Assembly (NCBI GenBank): GCA_946478645.1
Contig: CAMLCW010000041.1
Location: forward strand, 1 to 21,685
Origin: an uncultured Variovorax sp.
Lineage (GTDB): Bacteria > Pseudomonadota > Gammaproteobacteria > Burkholderiales > Burkholderiaceae
Direction: 5' to 3'
DNA: 21,685 nt
The translations under genes and the position numbers were made by a program. The notes beneath the pieces were generated by a model that saw nothing but the letters and a program-made list of their open reading frames with translations, was not told the origin of the DNA and did no database searches. Positions 1 to 7,385 of this stretch are shown here, piece after piece (position 1 is the first letter of the stretch; every line of letters starts with the position of its first letter).

Positions 1-1055
1 AATCGCTGGCCAAGGTGGTCTATCACAACAAGCTCGGCACGCAGGGCCAGCGCGTCGAGCGCGTCATGCGCATCGCGCGCGGCATCGCCGAGGCGCTGGG
101 CGGCCAGCTCGGCGACGCCACGCTCGCGGCCCGGGCCACCCAGGCGGCGCAGCTTGCCAAGGCCGACCTGCTGACCGACATGGTGGGCGAGTTCCCCGAA
201 CTGCAGGGCACCATGGGCCGCTACTACGCGCTGCACGACGGCCTCGATGCCGCGGTGGCCGACGCGATCGAAGACCACTACAAGCCGCGTTTCGCGGGCG
301 ACGCGCTGCCGCGCAATCCCGTCGGCCTCGTGGTGGCGCTGGCCGACAAGCTCGAGACGCTGGTCGGCATGTTCGGCATCGGCAACCTGCCCACCGGCGA
401 CCGCGATCCGTTCGCGCTGCGCCGCCATGCGCTCGGCGTGATCCGCATGCTGAGCGAGAAGAACCTGCCGCTCGACCTCGACGCGCTGCTGGCCGACGCC
501 GCGGCGCAGTTCGAGGGCATCGAGGGCTTCGACCGCCAGCGCGCCACCGCCGAGCTGCAGGACTTCGTGCTCGACCGGCTCGCGGGCAGCCTGCGCGAGC
601 AGGGTGCCAGCGCACAGGAAGTCGACGCCGTGCTCGCACCGCGGCCCCAGCGCCTGGGCGAAGTGCCGCGCCTGCTAGCAGCCGTGCGCGCCTTTGCCGC
701 GCTGCCTGCCGCCGCCGCGCTGGCCGCCGCCAACAAGCGCATCGGCAACATCCTCAAGAAGGCGCCCGAGGCCGATGCGCACGTGAGCGAGCTGCTGCTG
801 CAGGAACCCGCCGAGCGCGCGCTGCATGCCGCCATGGCCGAGGTCGTGCCCGCCGCCAATGCGCAGTTCGACGCCGGCGACTACACCGCATCGCTGCAGA
901 CCCTGGCGGCCCTTCGCGAGCCGGTGGATGCCTTCTTCGACGGCGTGATGGTCAATGCCGAGCAGGCCGACCTGCGGCTCAACCGGCTCGGGCTGCTGAT
1001 GTCGCTGCACGTCGCAATGAACCGCGTGGCGCAGCTCGAGCGGCTGGCGGCTTGA
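1..1055 (+). CDS. glyS: Glycyl-tRNA synthetase beta subunit, C-terminal part (5' truncated by window edge)
   Basis: The gene enters from the left edge; the reading frame begins at base 3 and ends at TGA 1053-1055, giving about 350 residues of a protein usually near 700. The beta subunit pairs with GlyQ to charge tRNA-Gly in the cytoplasm. What is visible is the segment [14 protein letters not shown], then [20 protein letters not shown] and [20 protein letters not shown], which are hallmark stretches of the HD-like central region of bacterial GlyS. The last 150 residues or so match the helical DALR anticodon-binding domain. The first in-frame start-like codon (GTG at 15) is internal and is not a real start. 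Downstream there is no clear terminator before the next gene at 1087, so read-through into the following operon is plausible. Confidence 0.96.
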   Translation, partial: SLAKVVYHNKLGTQGQRVERVMRIARGIAEALGGQLGDATLAARATQAAQLAKADLLTDMVGEFPELQGTMGRYYALHDGLDAAVADAIEDHYKPRFAGDALPRNPVGLVVALADKLETLVGMFGIGNLPTGDRDPFALRRHALGVIRMLSEKNLPLDLDALLADAAAQFEGIEGFDRQRATAELQDFVLDRLAGSLREQGASAQEVDAVLAPRPQRLGEVPRLLAAVRAFAALPAAAALAAANKRIGNILKKAPEADAHVSELLLQEPAERALHAAMAEVVPAANAQFDAGDYTASLQTLAALREPVDAFFDGVMVNAEQADLRLNRLGLLMSLHVAMNRVAQLERLAA

Positions 1056-1086
1056 CGCTTGAAAACACGCAGTTCAGCATCGTCAC

Positions 1087-1404
1087 ATGCCGTCGCAACA
1101 AGACATCGAACGCTTCACGCTGGCCTTTCACCGGGAAGCGGTGGCGCGGCTGCACGCGCACGATGAGTTGCGCGAGCAGGCGTTGCGCGTCATCGATCGA
1201 TGGGAGGCCGGCGGGATGTCCGCGTCGAGCCGTGCTTATCGCGACGAATGGCGATCCCTGCTGCGTGGCAGCGTGGCACAACTGGAACGCGTGGTCTGTT
1301 CGGAGTCCGAGCATGCCGCCACATTGCGCAGCATGTCTCCGCTCGGGTTCCTCCTGACGCCAGAAGAGCGCCTGCGCATTCGGCGGGAGGCCATGGCCGC
1401 GTGA
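1087..1404 (+). CDS. Small conserved hypothetical protein, partner of the downstream nucleotidyltransferase
   Basis: A 105-residue cytoplasmic protein with no signal peptide or membrane segment. It is rich in Arg, Glu and Ala, apparently mostly helical, and ends in a segment reading SMSPLGFLLTPEERLRIRRE. I know of similar short proteins encoded directly before DUF6036-type nucleotidyltransferases, but no biochemical function. The start at 1087 lies 31 bases after the glyS stop and lacks an evident Shine-Dalgarno sequence, so translation may depend on read-through or be weak. Its TGA (1402-1404) overlaps the GTG start of the next gene, which implies translational coupling. A pairing like this can mark a toxin-antitoxin module, with this protein as candidate antitoxin or toxin partner, but that role is inference. 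Codon use is a little less GC-biased than in glyS and gmhB, which fits an insertion into the operon. Confidence 0.75.
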   Translation: MPSQQDIERFTLAFHREAVARLHAHDELREQALRVIDRWEAGGMSASSRAYRDEWRSLLRGSVAQLERVVCSESEHAATLRSMSPLGFLLTPEERLRIRREAMAA

Positions 1405-1940
1405 AGCTCGACCAATTGCTCCATGTGCTGAGAGCCGCCGCCGAGATCTCCGGGGAAAAATCCTTCGTGATCGTAGGCAGCCAGGCGGTTCTGCTGCTGC
1501 AGCAGGATCTCGATGAACGGCTGACCATGTCGGACGAGGTCGACCTCTATCCGGGCAATGCACCGGACAAGTCCGACAGGATCGACGGCGCGATTGGTGC
1601 GCTCTCACAGTTCCACGACGAGTTCGGCTATCACGCTGACGGCGTAGGACCGAAGACGGCAGTCATGCCGGCCGATTGGATGGACCGCGCGACACTGCAC
1701 TACTTCGGAGAACTCACTGCCGTGTGCCCCGAGATGCACGACCTTTGCGTCTCGAAAGCGGTGGCCATGCGTGAGAAGGACGCCGAGTTCGTGCGCCTCC
1801 TGCTAAGGGATGGCCATGTCTCGATCGAAACGCTGGTCCAGCGGATCGAGCAACTGGACCCTGGCACGCATCCCGTCAAAACCATCGCCGCCTGGGCGCG
1901 GCGGCGTCAGCTCGAAGCAGAAGGCTCGGCAACCCCATGA
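1401..1940 (+). CDS. DUF6036-like nucleotidyltransferase-fold protein
   Basis: A 179-residue protein starting at GTG 1401, preceded by GGGAGG at 1385-1390, ten bases away. The N-terminal part reads FVIVGSQAVLL (GS at residues 26-27) and then SDEVDLYP (44-51). This is the nucleotidyltransferase-fold pattern of a GS motif followed by an acidic [DE]-x-D pair on the next strand, although the spacing is longer than in the classic minimal nucleotidyltransferase. A later stretch, HDLCVSKAVAMREKD (113-127), is also typical of the DUF6036 family as I recall it; proteins of this kind are related to AbiEii-type enzymes. Substrate and product are unknown. The stop TGA (1938-1940) overlaps the ATG of gmhB (1937). 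The protein is fully open, so it is probably expressed rather than a relic. A toxin, defence or tRNA/protein-modifying role is possible but not shown by the sequence. Confidence 0.8.
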   Translation: MKLDQLLHVLRAAAEISGEKSFVIVGSQAVLLLQQDLDERLTMSDEVDLYPGNAPDKSDRIDGAIGALSQFHDEFGYHADGVGPKTAVMPADWMDRATLHYFGELTAVCPEMHDLCVSKAVAMREKDAEFVRLLLRDGHVSIETLVQRIEQLDPGTHPVKTIAAWARRRQLEAEGSATP

Positions 1941-2515
1941 AACTCGTCATCCTCGACCGCAACGGCACGATCAACGTGCACCGCGAAGACTTCGTCAAGA
2001 GCGACGTCGAGTGGACGCCGCTGCCCGGCGCGCTCGAGGCCGTGGCCCGGCTCAACCATGCGGGCTGGCAGGTGGTGATCGCCTCCAACCAGTCGGGGCT
2101 CGGGCGCGGCCTGTTCGACATGGCCTCGCTCAACGCCATGCACGCCAAGATGCACAAGATGCTCGCGGCCGTGGGCGGGCGGGTCGAGGCGGTCTTCTAT
2201 TGCCCGCACAGCCCCGACGAGGACTGCGGCTGCCGCAAGCCAGCGCCCGGGCTGTTCCGCCAGATCGCCGACCGCTTCGGCGTCGACCTCAAGGGCGTGC
2301 CGACGGCCGGCGACAGCCTGCGCGACCTTCAGGCCGGCGCCGCGGCGGGCTGCGAACCGCACCTGCTGCTCACCGCCATGGGCGCCGCCTGCCGCGGCGT
2401 CGATCCGCTTCCCTCCGAATACCCGGCGAACACCATGGTCCACGACGACCTGGCCGCCTTTGTCGACTTTCTGCTTGCGCGCGAAGCGCAGGCCGCACTG
2501 CAGGTGGCTGTCTGA
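1937..2515 (+). CDS. gmhB: D-glycero-beta-D-manno-heptose 1,7-bisphosphate 7-phosphatase
   Basis: This 192-residue HAD-superfamily phosphatase removes the 7-phosphate of heptose bisphosphate in the cytoplasmic pathway to ADP-heptose for the LPS inner core. Motif I is at LDRNGTIN (residues 6-13), motif II is ASNQSG (S50), Lys101 lies in CRKPAPG, and motif IV is GDSLRDL (D126, D130). A zinc site is visible as C89, H91, C97 and C99. The odd point is motif I: the usual DxD is D7-R-N9, so the second Asp, the general acid/base in HAD phosphatases, is Asn (codon AAC at 1961-1963). The ATG overlaps the previous stop, and the TGA (2513-2515) overlaps the next ATG. A histidinol-phosphatase-like relative is the alternative, but length and zinc loop favour GmhB. 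Confidence 0.9.
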   Translation: MKLVILDRNGTINVHREDFVKSDVEWTPLPGALEAVARLNHAGWQVVIASNQSGLGRGLFDMASLNAMHAKMHKMLAAVGGRVEAVFYCPHSPDEDCGCRKPAPGLFRQIADRFGVDLKGVPTAGDSLRDLQAGAAAGCEPHLLLTAMGAACRGVDPLPSEYPANTMVHDDLAAFVDFLLAREAQAALQVAV

Positions 2516-3291
2516 TGGCTTTTCTCCGTTCCGTGGTCCATGCCCTCTGGATGCTCGTCACCGTCGTGCCCTGGGGCATCATCATGTGCGTCAGCTCGCT
2601 CTGGAAGCGCGGCATTCCGCTCTACTGGATGGCCGCGCGCTGGCTCGGCTGGGCCATCGGCGGCGCACGCGTGCTGCTGGGCATCCGCACCCGCGTGAGC
2701 GGCATGGAGAACCTGCCCACCGACAAGCTCGCGGGCGCGATCCTGCTGGTCAAGCACCAGTCCACCTTCGAGACCTTTTTGATGCCCACGCTGATGCCGC
2801 ACCCGCTGGCGTACGTCTTCAAGAAGGAACTGATCTATGTGCCCTTCTTCGGCTGGGCGATGGCGCGTCTCGACATGATCCACATCGATCGCAGCCAGCG
2901 CGCCCAGGCTTTCAACAAGGTGGTGAACCAGGGCCGCAAGCTGCTCGCGCAGGGCATCTGGATCATCATGTTCCCCGAGGGCACGCGCATTCCGCGCGGC
3001 CAGAAGGGCACCTACAAGAGCGGCGGTACGCGGCTCGCCTGCGAGACCGGCGTGCCGGTCATTCCAATCGCGGTCACCTCGGCCAAGGTCTGGCCGCGCA
3101 AGGCCTTCATCAAGCGCCCCGGCGTGGTCGACGTGTCCATCGGCCCGGCCATCCCGAGCGCCGGACGCAAGCCCGACGAACTGATGCGCGAGGTCGAGGC
3201 CTGGATCGAGGCCGAGATGCGCCGGCTCGATCCCGAGGCCTACCGCGACGACAGCCCGCCCGTGCAGGCGCAGCAGGCGCACGGGCGCTGA
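2515..3291 (+). CDS. PlsC-like 1-acylglycerol-3-phosphate O-acyltransferase
   Basis: A 258-residue membrane-associated acyltransferase expected to transfer an acyl chain to lysophosphatidic acid in phospholipid synthesis. A hydrophobic N-terminal segment (about residues 8-28) is the likely membrane anchor. The acyltransferase blocks are clear: KHQSTFETF (80-88), carrying the catalytic H81 in an H-x4-E form instead of the textbook H-x4-D, then FPEGTR (153-158) and GVPVIPIAV further on. The Glu variant is, as far as I recall, common in betaproteobacterial members. The ATG shares its A with the last base of the gmhB stop (TGATG at 2513-2517), so translation is coupled. Placement after gmhB links it to envelope lipid synthesis. 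Exact acyl or head-group specificity cannot be read from the sequence. Confidence 0.9.
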   Translation: MAFLRSVVHALWMLVTVVPWGIIMCVSSLWKRGIPLYWMAARWLGWAIGGARVLLGIRTRVSGMENLPTDKLAGAILLVKHQSTFETFLMPTLMPHPLAYVFKKELIYVPFFGWAMARLDMIHIDRSQRAQAFNKVVNQGRKLLAQGIWIIMFPEGTRIPRGQKGTYKSGGTRLACETGVPVIPIAVTSAKVWPRKAFIKRPGVVDVSIGPAIPSAGRKPDELMREVEAWIEAEMRRLDPEAYRDDSPPVQAQQAHGR

Positions 3292-3326
3292 AGCGAACAC
3301 GCGCGCGGGCAGGAAAGAGCCGGACG

Positions 3327-4223
3327 ATGCGGGCACTGCTGCAGTTCACGATGGACCTGTTCGAAGGGCTCGGCAGCGAGGTCCCTGCGCCCGCGCCGCC
3401 CCTGCCGCCCCCACCACCTGCGCCGCCCGCGATCCCGCTGCGCGACACGCTGGCGCTCGCGAGCTTCGTGCATCCGCAGGCCACGCGCCAGGTGGTGCTG
3501 GGCTCGGCGCGCGTGGCCTACGAGTTCAAGCGCGGCAAGCGCAAGACGATCGGCTTTCTCGTCGGCGCCGAGGGGCTGTCGGTGCGCGCGCCGCGCTGGG
3601 TGCCGCTGCGCGACGTCGACGCCGCGGTGCATGAAAAAGCCGACTGGATCCTGCGCAAGCTGCACGAGACGCAGCAGCGCCAGGCGAGGGTCGAGGCCAC
3701 GCGCATCGAGTGGAAGGACGGCGCCGAATTTCCGTTCATGGGCGAGCCGGTCGTGATCCGGCTCGATCCGAAGCACGGCTTCTCCAGCGTCGGCGGCACG
3801 CTCGACGAGGCCGGCCCGGGCGGCACCGGACCGCGCGTGCTGCGCCTCGCGGTGGCACAGAACGCAGCGCCGTCGCAGATCCGCGATGCCGCGCAGGCCT
3901 GGCTCATGCGCAGCGCGCGGCGGCTTTTCATCGAGCGGCTCGACCACTTCGCGCCGCGGCTCGGCGTGCAGTGGCAGAAGCTGTCGCTCTCCAACGCCGC
4001 CACCCGCTGGGGCAGCGCGAGCGCCGACGGCTCGATCCGGCTCAACTGGCGGCTGATCCATTTCCGCCTGCCCGTGATCGACTATGTGGTGGCGCACGAA
4101 CTCGCGCACCTGCGCGTGATGGACCACTCGCACCGCTTCTGGGAGACGGTGGAAAGCGTGGTGCCGGACTACGGCGTGCTGCGCCAGCAGCTCAAGGAAG
4201 AAGCCGTCCCGCGCTGGCGCTGA
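3327..4223 (+). CDS. YgjP/SprT-type zinc metallopeptidase (M48-like, DUF45)
   Basis: A 298-residue protein beginning at ATG 3327, with AGGAAAG about ten bases upstream. Residues 19-37 form a proline/alanine-rich linker (PAPAPPLPPPPPAPP) after a short N-terminal helix. The C-terminal domain carries the zinc motif HELAH (257-261), followed by DHSHRFW, which supplies the probable third histidine ligand; the catalytic Glu is E258. The segment LSNAATRWGSASADGSIRLN just before it is characteristic of the DUF45/YgjP family, a group with few known substrates. No signal peptide is evident, so it is probably cytoplasmic. It is 35 bases downstream of the acyltransferase and probably the last gene of the operon; it converges with the dehydrogenase gene that ends at 4237. 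Confidence 0.88.
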   Translation: MRALLQFTMDLFEGLGSEVPAPAPPLPPPPPAPPAIPLRDTLALASFVHPQATRQVVLGSARVAYEFKRGKRKTIGFLVGAEGLSVRAPRWVPLRDVDAAVHEKADWILRKLHETQQRQARVEATRIEWKDGAEFPFMGEPVVIRLDPKHGFSSVGGTLDEAGPGGTGPRVLRLAVAQNAAPSQIRDAAQAWLMRSARRLFIERLDHFAPRLGVQWQKLSLSNAATRWGSASADGSIRLNWRLIHFRLPVIDYVVAHELAHLRVMDHSHRFWETVESVVPDYGVLRQQLKEEAVPRWR

Positions 4224-4236
4224 CGCCGCAAGCTTC

Positions 4237-5016
4237 TTATTCGGTGCCGCGCGTGTGGATCACGCCGCCGTCGACCACCAGTGTCGAGCCCAGCACGTAG
4301 TCGCCCGCGCGCGAAGCCAGGAAGATGGCCGCGCCGGCCATGTCCTCGGGGTTGCCGATGCGGCCCGCGGGAATGCGCTTGCCCACCTCGTCGGCGTTGT
4401 CGCGCGCATCCTTGTTCATGCTCGAAGCGAAGGCGCCCGGTGCGATGGCGCTCACCACGATGCGGTCGCGCGCGAGCCGCGTGGCCATGCGGCGCGTCAG
4501 CTGGATCACGCCGGCCTTGCTGGCCGCGTAGGAGTACGTTTCGAGCGGATTGACCGCGATGCCGTCGATCGACGCGATGTTGATCACCTTCGCGAGGTGG
4601 TCGGTCGCACCGGCGCGCAGCATCGGCGTGAGCATCTGCGTGAGGAAGAAGGGCGTCTTCATGTTGAGGTCGACCACCTTGTCCCAGCCGCTCTCTGGAA
4701 ACTCGTCGTAGGGCGCACCCCAGGCGGCACCGGCGTTGTTGACGAGGATGTCGAGCGTCTTCTCGTGGCCGGCATAGGCCTCGACCAGCGCCTTCATGCC
4801 TTCCTGCGTCGACACGTCGGCCGGCAGTGACACGCAGTGGCCGAAGGCCGAGAGCTCCTTGGCGGCGGCGTCGCAGGCCTCGGCCTTGCGCGCCGAGATG
4901 TAGACGCGCGCGCCCTGGGCCAAAAAGCCTTCGGCGATCATGCGGCCGATGCCGCGCGAGCCGCCGGTGATGAGGGCGCTGCGGCCCTCGAGCGAGAAGA
5001 GTCGGGAAGTGTCCAT
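4237..5016 (-). CDS. Short-chain dehydrogenase/reductase (SDR family)
   Basis: A 259-residue NAD(P)-dependent oxidoreductase of the classical SDR type. The Rossmann nucleotide-binding motif is TGGSRGIG (residues 17-24), the structural motif is NNAG (93-96), and the catalytic residues are S149, Y163 and K167 (YSYAASK). A C-terminal block reading GNPEDMAGAAIFLASRAGDYVLG is usual for the 3-oxoacyl-ACP reductase/gluconate dehydrogenase branch. The sequence somewhat resembles RhlG-like reductases, but the substrate cannot be assigned. A Shine-Dalgarno sequence, GGAG, lies just upstream of the ATG at 5016. The gene stands 66 bases downstream of the pseudouridine synthase on the same strand and may be co-transcribed with it. 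It converges with the metallopeptidase gene, with only 13 bases between the two stops and no visible terminator. Confidence 0.92.
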   Translation of the reverse strand: MDTSRLFSLEGRSALITGGSRGIGRMIAEGFLAQGARVYISARKAEACDAAAKELSAFGHCVSLPADVSTQEGMKALVEAYAGHEKTLDILVNNAGAAWGAPYDEFPESGWDKVVDLNMKTPFFLTQMLTPMLRAGATDHLAKVINIASIDGIAVNPLETYSYAASKAGVIQLTRRMATRLARDRIVVSAIAPGAFASSMNKDARDNADEVGKRIPAGRIGNPEDMAGAAIFLASRAGDYVLGSTLVVDGGVIHTRGTE

Positions 5017-5082
5017 GTCGATGTCTCCGGGGTCGGGAAAGATGCCGGATGGGAGCTTAGTGCGCCGCGCGCCCGCGCGCCG

Positions 5083-6006
5083 TCACCTTGGCGGCAGCGC
5101 CAGGCTCCGGGGGCTGGTGAAAGTGCGGCGTTCGCCGCTCAGCGGATCATCGAAGGCCACCGATCTGGCGAGCAGCTGCAGCGGCCGGTCGAAATCGTCG
5201 GCGCCCTGCGGCAGCAGCGTGGGATAGATCGGGTCGTTGACGATCGGCATGCCGAGCGCCATGCAGTGCACGCGCAGCTGGTGGCGCCGCCCCGTCACGG
5301 GCGAAAGCCGCAGCAACGCGTGGCCGCCCGACTGCTGCGCGAGCTCGATGCGCGTCTCGGAATTGGGCTCGCCGGCGTCTTCCCTCACGCGCATGAAGTG
5401 CGCTTCGTCGTCGACCAGGCGGCTGCGGTAGACGGCCGGCACCGCCGAGACGCCCGGCTGCCAGGGGACGACCGCTTCATAGTGCTTGTCGATGCGGCGC
5501 TCGGGGAACAGTGTCTGGTAGGCGCCGCGCGTGGCACGCCGCACCGAGAACAGCACCAGCCCCGCCGTGCTGCGGTCGATGCGGTGCATCGGCACCAGGT
5601 CGTCGACGCCGAGCTTGCGCTTGAGCCGCACCAGCAGGCTTTCGTGCAGGTACTTGCCGGTGGGCACGACGGGCACGAAGGGCGGCTTGTCGACCACCAG
5701 CAGGTCGGCATCGCGGTAGATCACCTGCTCCTCGAACGGAATGCGCGCCTCGCCCGCGAGCGTGCGGTAGTAGTACACCCTGAGCGGCGCCTCGTAGCGG
5801 CGCGACGCGGTCACGGGCACGCCGTGCTCGTCGACCACGTCGTGGGCCGCCATGCGCTCGCGCCAGGCCTCGGGCGTGATCGCGGTGAAGCGCTCGATCA
5901 GGAACTCGGCGATGGTCGGCCACGGGCCTTGCGGCAGGCCGACGCAGCTCGGGCCGACGCCGTCGCGCGTGGGCAGCGGCAGTTGCGGTGGCGGGCGGCG
6001 CGTCAT
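5083..6006 (-). CDS. RluA-family RNA pseudouridine synthase
   Basis: A 307-residue enzyme that should isomerise uridine to pseudouridine in rRNA or tRNA. The catalytic motif is HRIDRSTAGL (residues 141-150) with catalytic Asp144. The flanking blocks LLVVDKPPFVPVVPTG and TGRRHQLRVH (the conserved RxHQIRVH-type C-terminal motif) are also present. Residues about 31-70 look like a degenerate S4-type RNA-binding segment. I chose the start ATG at 6006-6004, which overlaps the stop of the upstream kinase gene by four bases (ATGA); the open frame continues further upstream but only as antisense of the kinase gene. The target base is unknown. The branch resembles proteins annotated only as pseudouridine synthase, not RluC or RluD proper. 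Confidence 0.9.
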   Translation of the reverse strand: MTRRPPPQLPLPTRDGVGPSCVGLPQGPWPTIAEFLIERFTAITPEAWRERMAAHDVVDEHGVPVTASRRYEAPLRVYYYRTLAGEARIPFEEQVIYRDADLLVVDKPPFVPVVPTGKYLHESLLVRLKRKLGVDDLVPMHRIDRSTAGLVLFSVRRATRGAYQTLFPERRIDKHYEAVVPWQPGVSAVPAVYRSRLVDDEAHFMRVREDAGEPNSETRIELAQQSGGHALLRLSPVTGRRHQLRVHCMALGMPIVNDPIYPTLLPQGADDFDRPLQLLARSVAFDDPLSGERRTFTSPRSLALPPR

Positions 6007-7322
6007 GGCGACGGCAGCGCGGCTTCGATGAGCGGCAGCGCTTCGTCGAACGACGGGCGTGCGGCCGTATCGGGCTGCAGGCAGCGCGCCGCGAGCGCGG
6101 CCAGGGCGGGCGCCGGCGCATCGCTGCAGCGCGCCAGCAGTTCTTCGAGCAGGCAGCCGAAGGCGCGCATCTCGACGGCCTGGAAGGCGCGTGCCTGGGG
6201 CTCGCCGAGCGCGCCGGGCATCCAGGCCGCGCCGAAATCGCCGAGCCGTGCGCCGGCCTCGGGCCGCCACAGGATGTTGTGCGCATAGAGGTCGCCGTGG
6301 ACGATGCCGCGTGCATGCAGGTGCCGCATCGCCGACGCGATGTCGCGCGCGATGCGATGGGCCACCGCCGAGGGCCAGCGTGCGCCGTCGGCGTACACGT
6401 CGCGCGTGCACGAGTCGAAGCTCGGCGGATCCGCGAGCGCCGTGAACGCCGTATCGACGAGCGCCATCACCAGGCCGTCGCAGCCTTCGGGATGCCCGTC
6501 GATGCGGCCCTGCGCTGCAACCAGCGTGGGATGCTCGCCGGCCGCGACGCTCGCGGCCATCTCGCTGTGCGGCCAGCCGTCGCTCGTGACCGTGCCCTTG
6601 AACAGCTTGACCGCCACCGGCCGCGAACCGTGCAGCACCGCTTCATGGATCACGCCCGAGGCGCCCTGGCCGATCTGCCGGCCCAGCGCCAGGTCGGGCC
6701 AGGCGACGCTCGGCACCGAAGGCGCCGCGATGGCGGCGTCCTCGGCGGCGGCATCGAAGGGATTGCCGGCTGCCGCGAGCCACGCGAGGCGCGGCAGCGA
6801 CGCCAGCCATGCGGGCAAGCGCTCGAACTGGTTGGCGGCAATGCGCAGCAGTTCGAGCTGGCCGCAGGCCGCGAGCGATGCGGGCAGCGTTTGCAGCCGG
6901 TTGCCCGCGAGCATGAGCTTCTGCAGCCGCCCGCAGCGCCCGAGCGCATCGGGCAGTGCCTCGATCTGGTTGTCGGTCAGGATCAGCCAGCGCAACAGCG
7001 GCAGTTCGAGCGCGGCCGCGGGCACGCTGCGGATGCGGTTGGCCTTGAAGCCGACCATCTCGAGCGAGCGGCATTGCCCCAGCGCTGCGGGCAGTTCGGT
7101 GAAACGGTTGTCCGAGCAGAACAGCACACGCAGCCGCTGCAGCCGGCCCAGGTCGTCAGGCAGCGCGTCGAGCGCATTGCCCGACAGGTTGAGTATCTCG
7201 AGCGAATCGGCGAGCGCGAAGATCTCTTGCGGAAACTCGGTCAGCCCGCAAGAGAGGTCGAGCCGCCGCGCGCCCGTCAGCCGGCCGGCGCGCAGCGCGG
7301 CGAGCGTGTGCGGCATGTTCAT
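6003..7322 (-). CDS. Leucine-rich-repeat protein with Ser/Thr-kinase-like domain
   Basis: A 439-residue two-domain protein. Residues 19-189 hold about eight 23-residue leucine-rich repeats of the pattern LxxLxLxxNxLxxLPxxLGxL. Residues about 210-435 form a eukaryotic-like protein kinase domain. It shows a glycine loop, IGQGASG (217-223), the ATP-anchoring Lys in VAVK (K239), a probable helix-C Glu (E254), the catalytic loop HGDLYAHN (342-349; D344 and N349) and DFG (362-364). The Arg of the usual HRD is Gly, as in several bacterial kinases that do not need activation-loop phosphorylation, and the segment after DFG is short. No signal peptide or membrane segment is visible, so it is probably cytoplasmic. 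Its TGA overlaps the pseudouridine synthase ATG, suggesting coupled translation. The target is unknown; all core catalytic residues are present, so activity is plausible. Confidence 0.9.
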   Translation of the reverse strand: MNMPHTLAALRAGRLTGARRLDLSCGLTEFPQEIFALADSLEILNLSGNALDALPDDLGRLQRLRVLFCSDNRFTELPAALGQCRSLEMVGFKANRIRSVPAAALELPLLRWLILTDNQIEALPDALGRCGRLQKLMLAGNRLQTLPASLAACGQLELLRIAANQFERLPAWLASLPRLAWLAAAGNPFDAAAEDAAIAAPSVPSVAWPDLALGRQIGQGASGVIHEAVLHGSRPVAVKLFKGTVTSDGWPHSEMAASVAAGEHPTLVAAQGRIDGHPEGCDGLVMALVDTAFTALADPPSFDSCTRDVYADGARWPSAVAHRIARDIASAMRHLHARGIVHGDLYAHNILWRPEAGARLGDFGAAWMPGALGEPQARAFQAVEMRAFGCLLEELLARCSDAPAPALAALAARCLQPDTAARPSFDEALPLIEAALPSP

Positions 7323-7385
7323 GGGCCCGAAGTCTATGCGGCCCTGGCCGGGACGCGCCGGGCGCCGACCTCTGCTGGCGCCTTT

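Noticed and set aside
1129..1155. An R-x6-H spacing (REAVARLH) in the small 105-residue protein, as in HEPN toxins
   Set aside because: A single R...H pair is too common in an Arg/His-rich helical protein; no other HEPN feature is visible.
2460..3326. In-frame upstream extension of the YgjP-type metallopeptidase
   Set aside because: The extension runs out of frame through the PlsC-like gene; family similarity and the ribosome site support the start at 3327.
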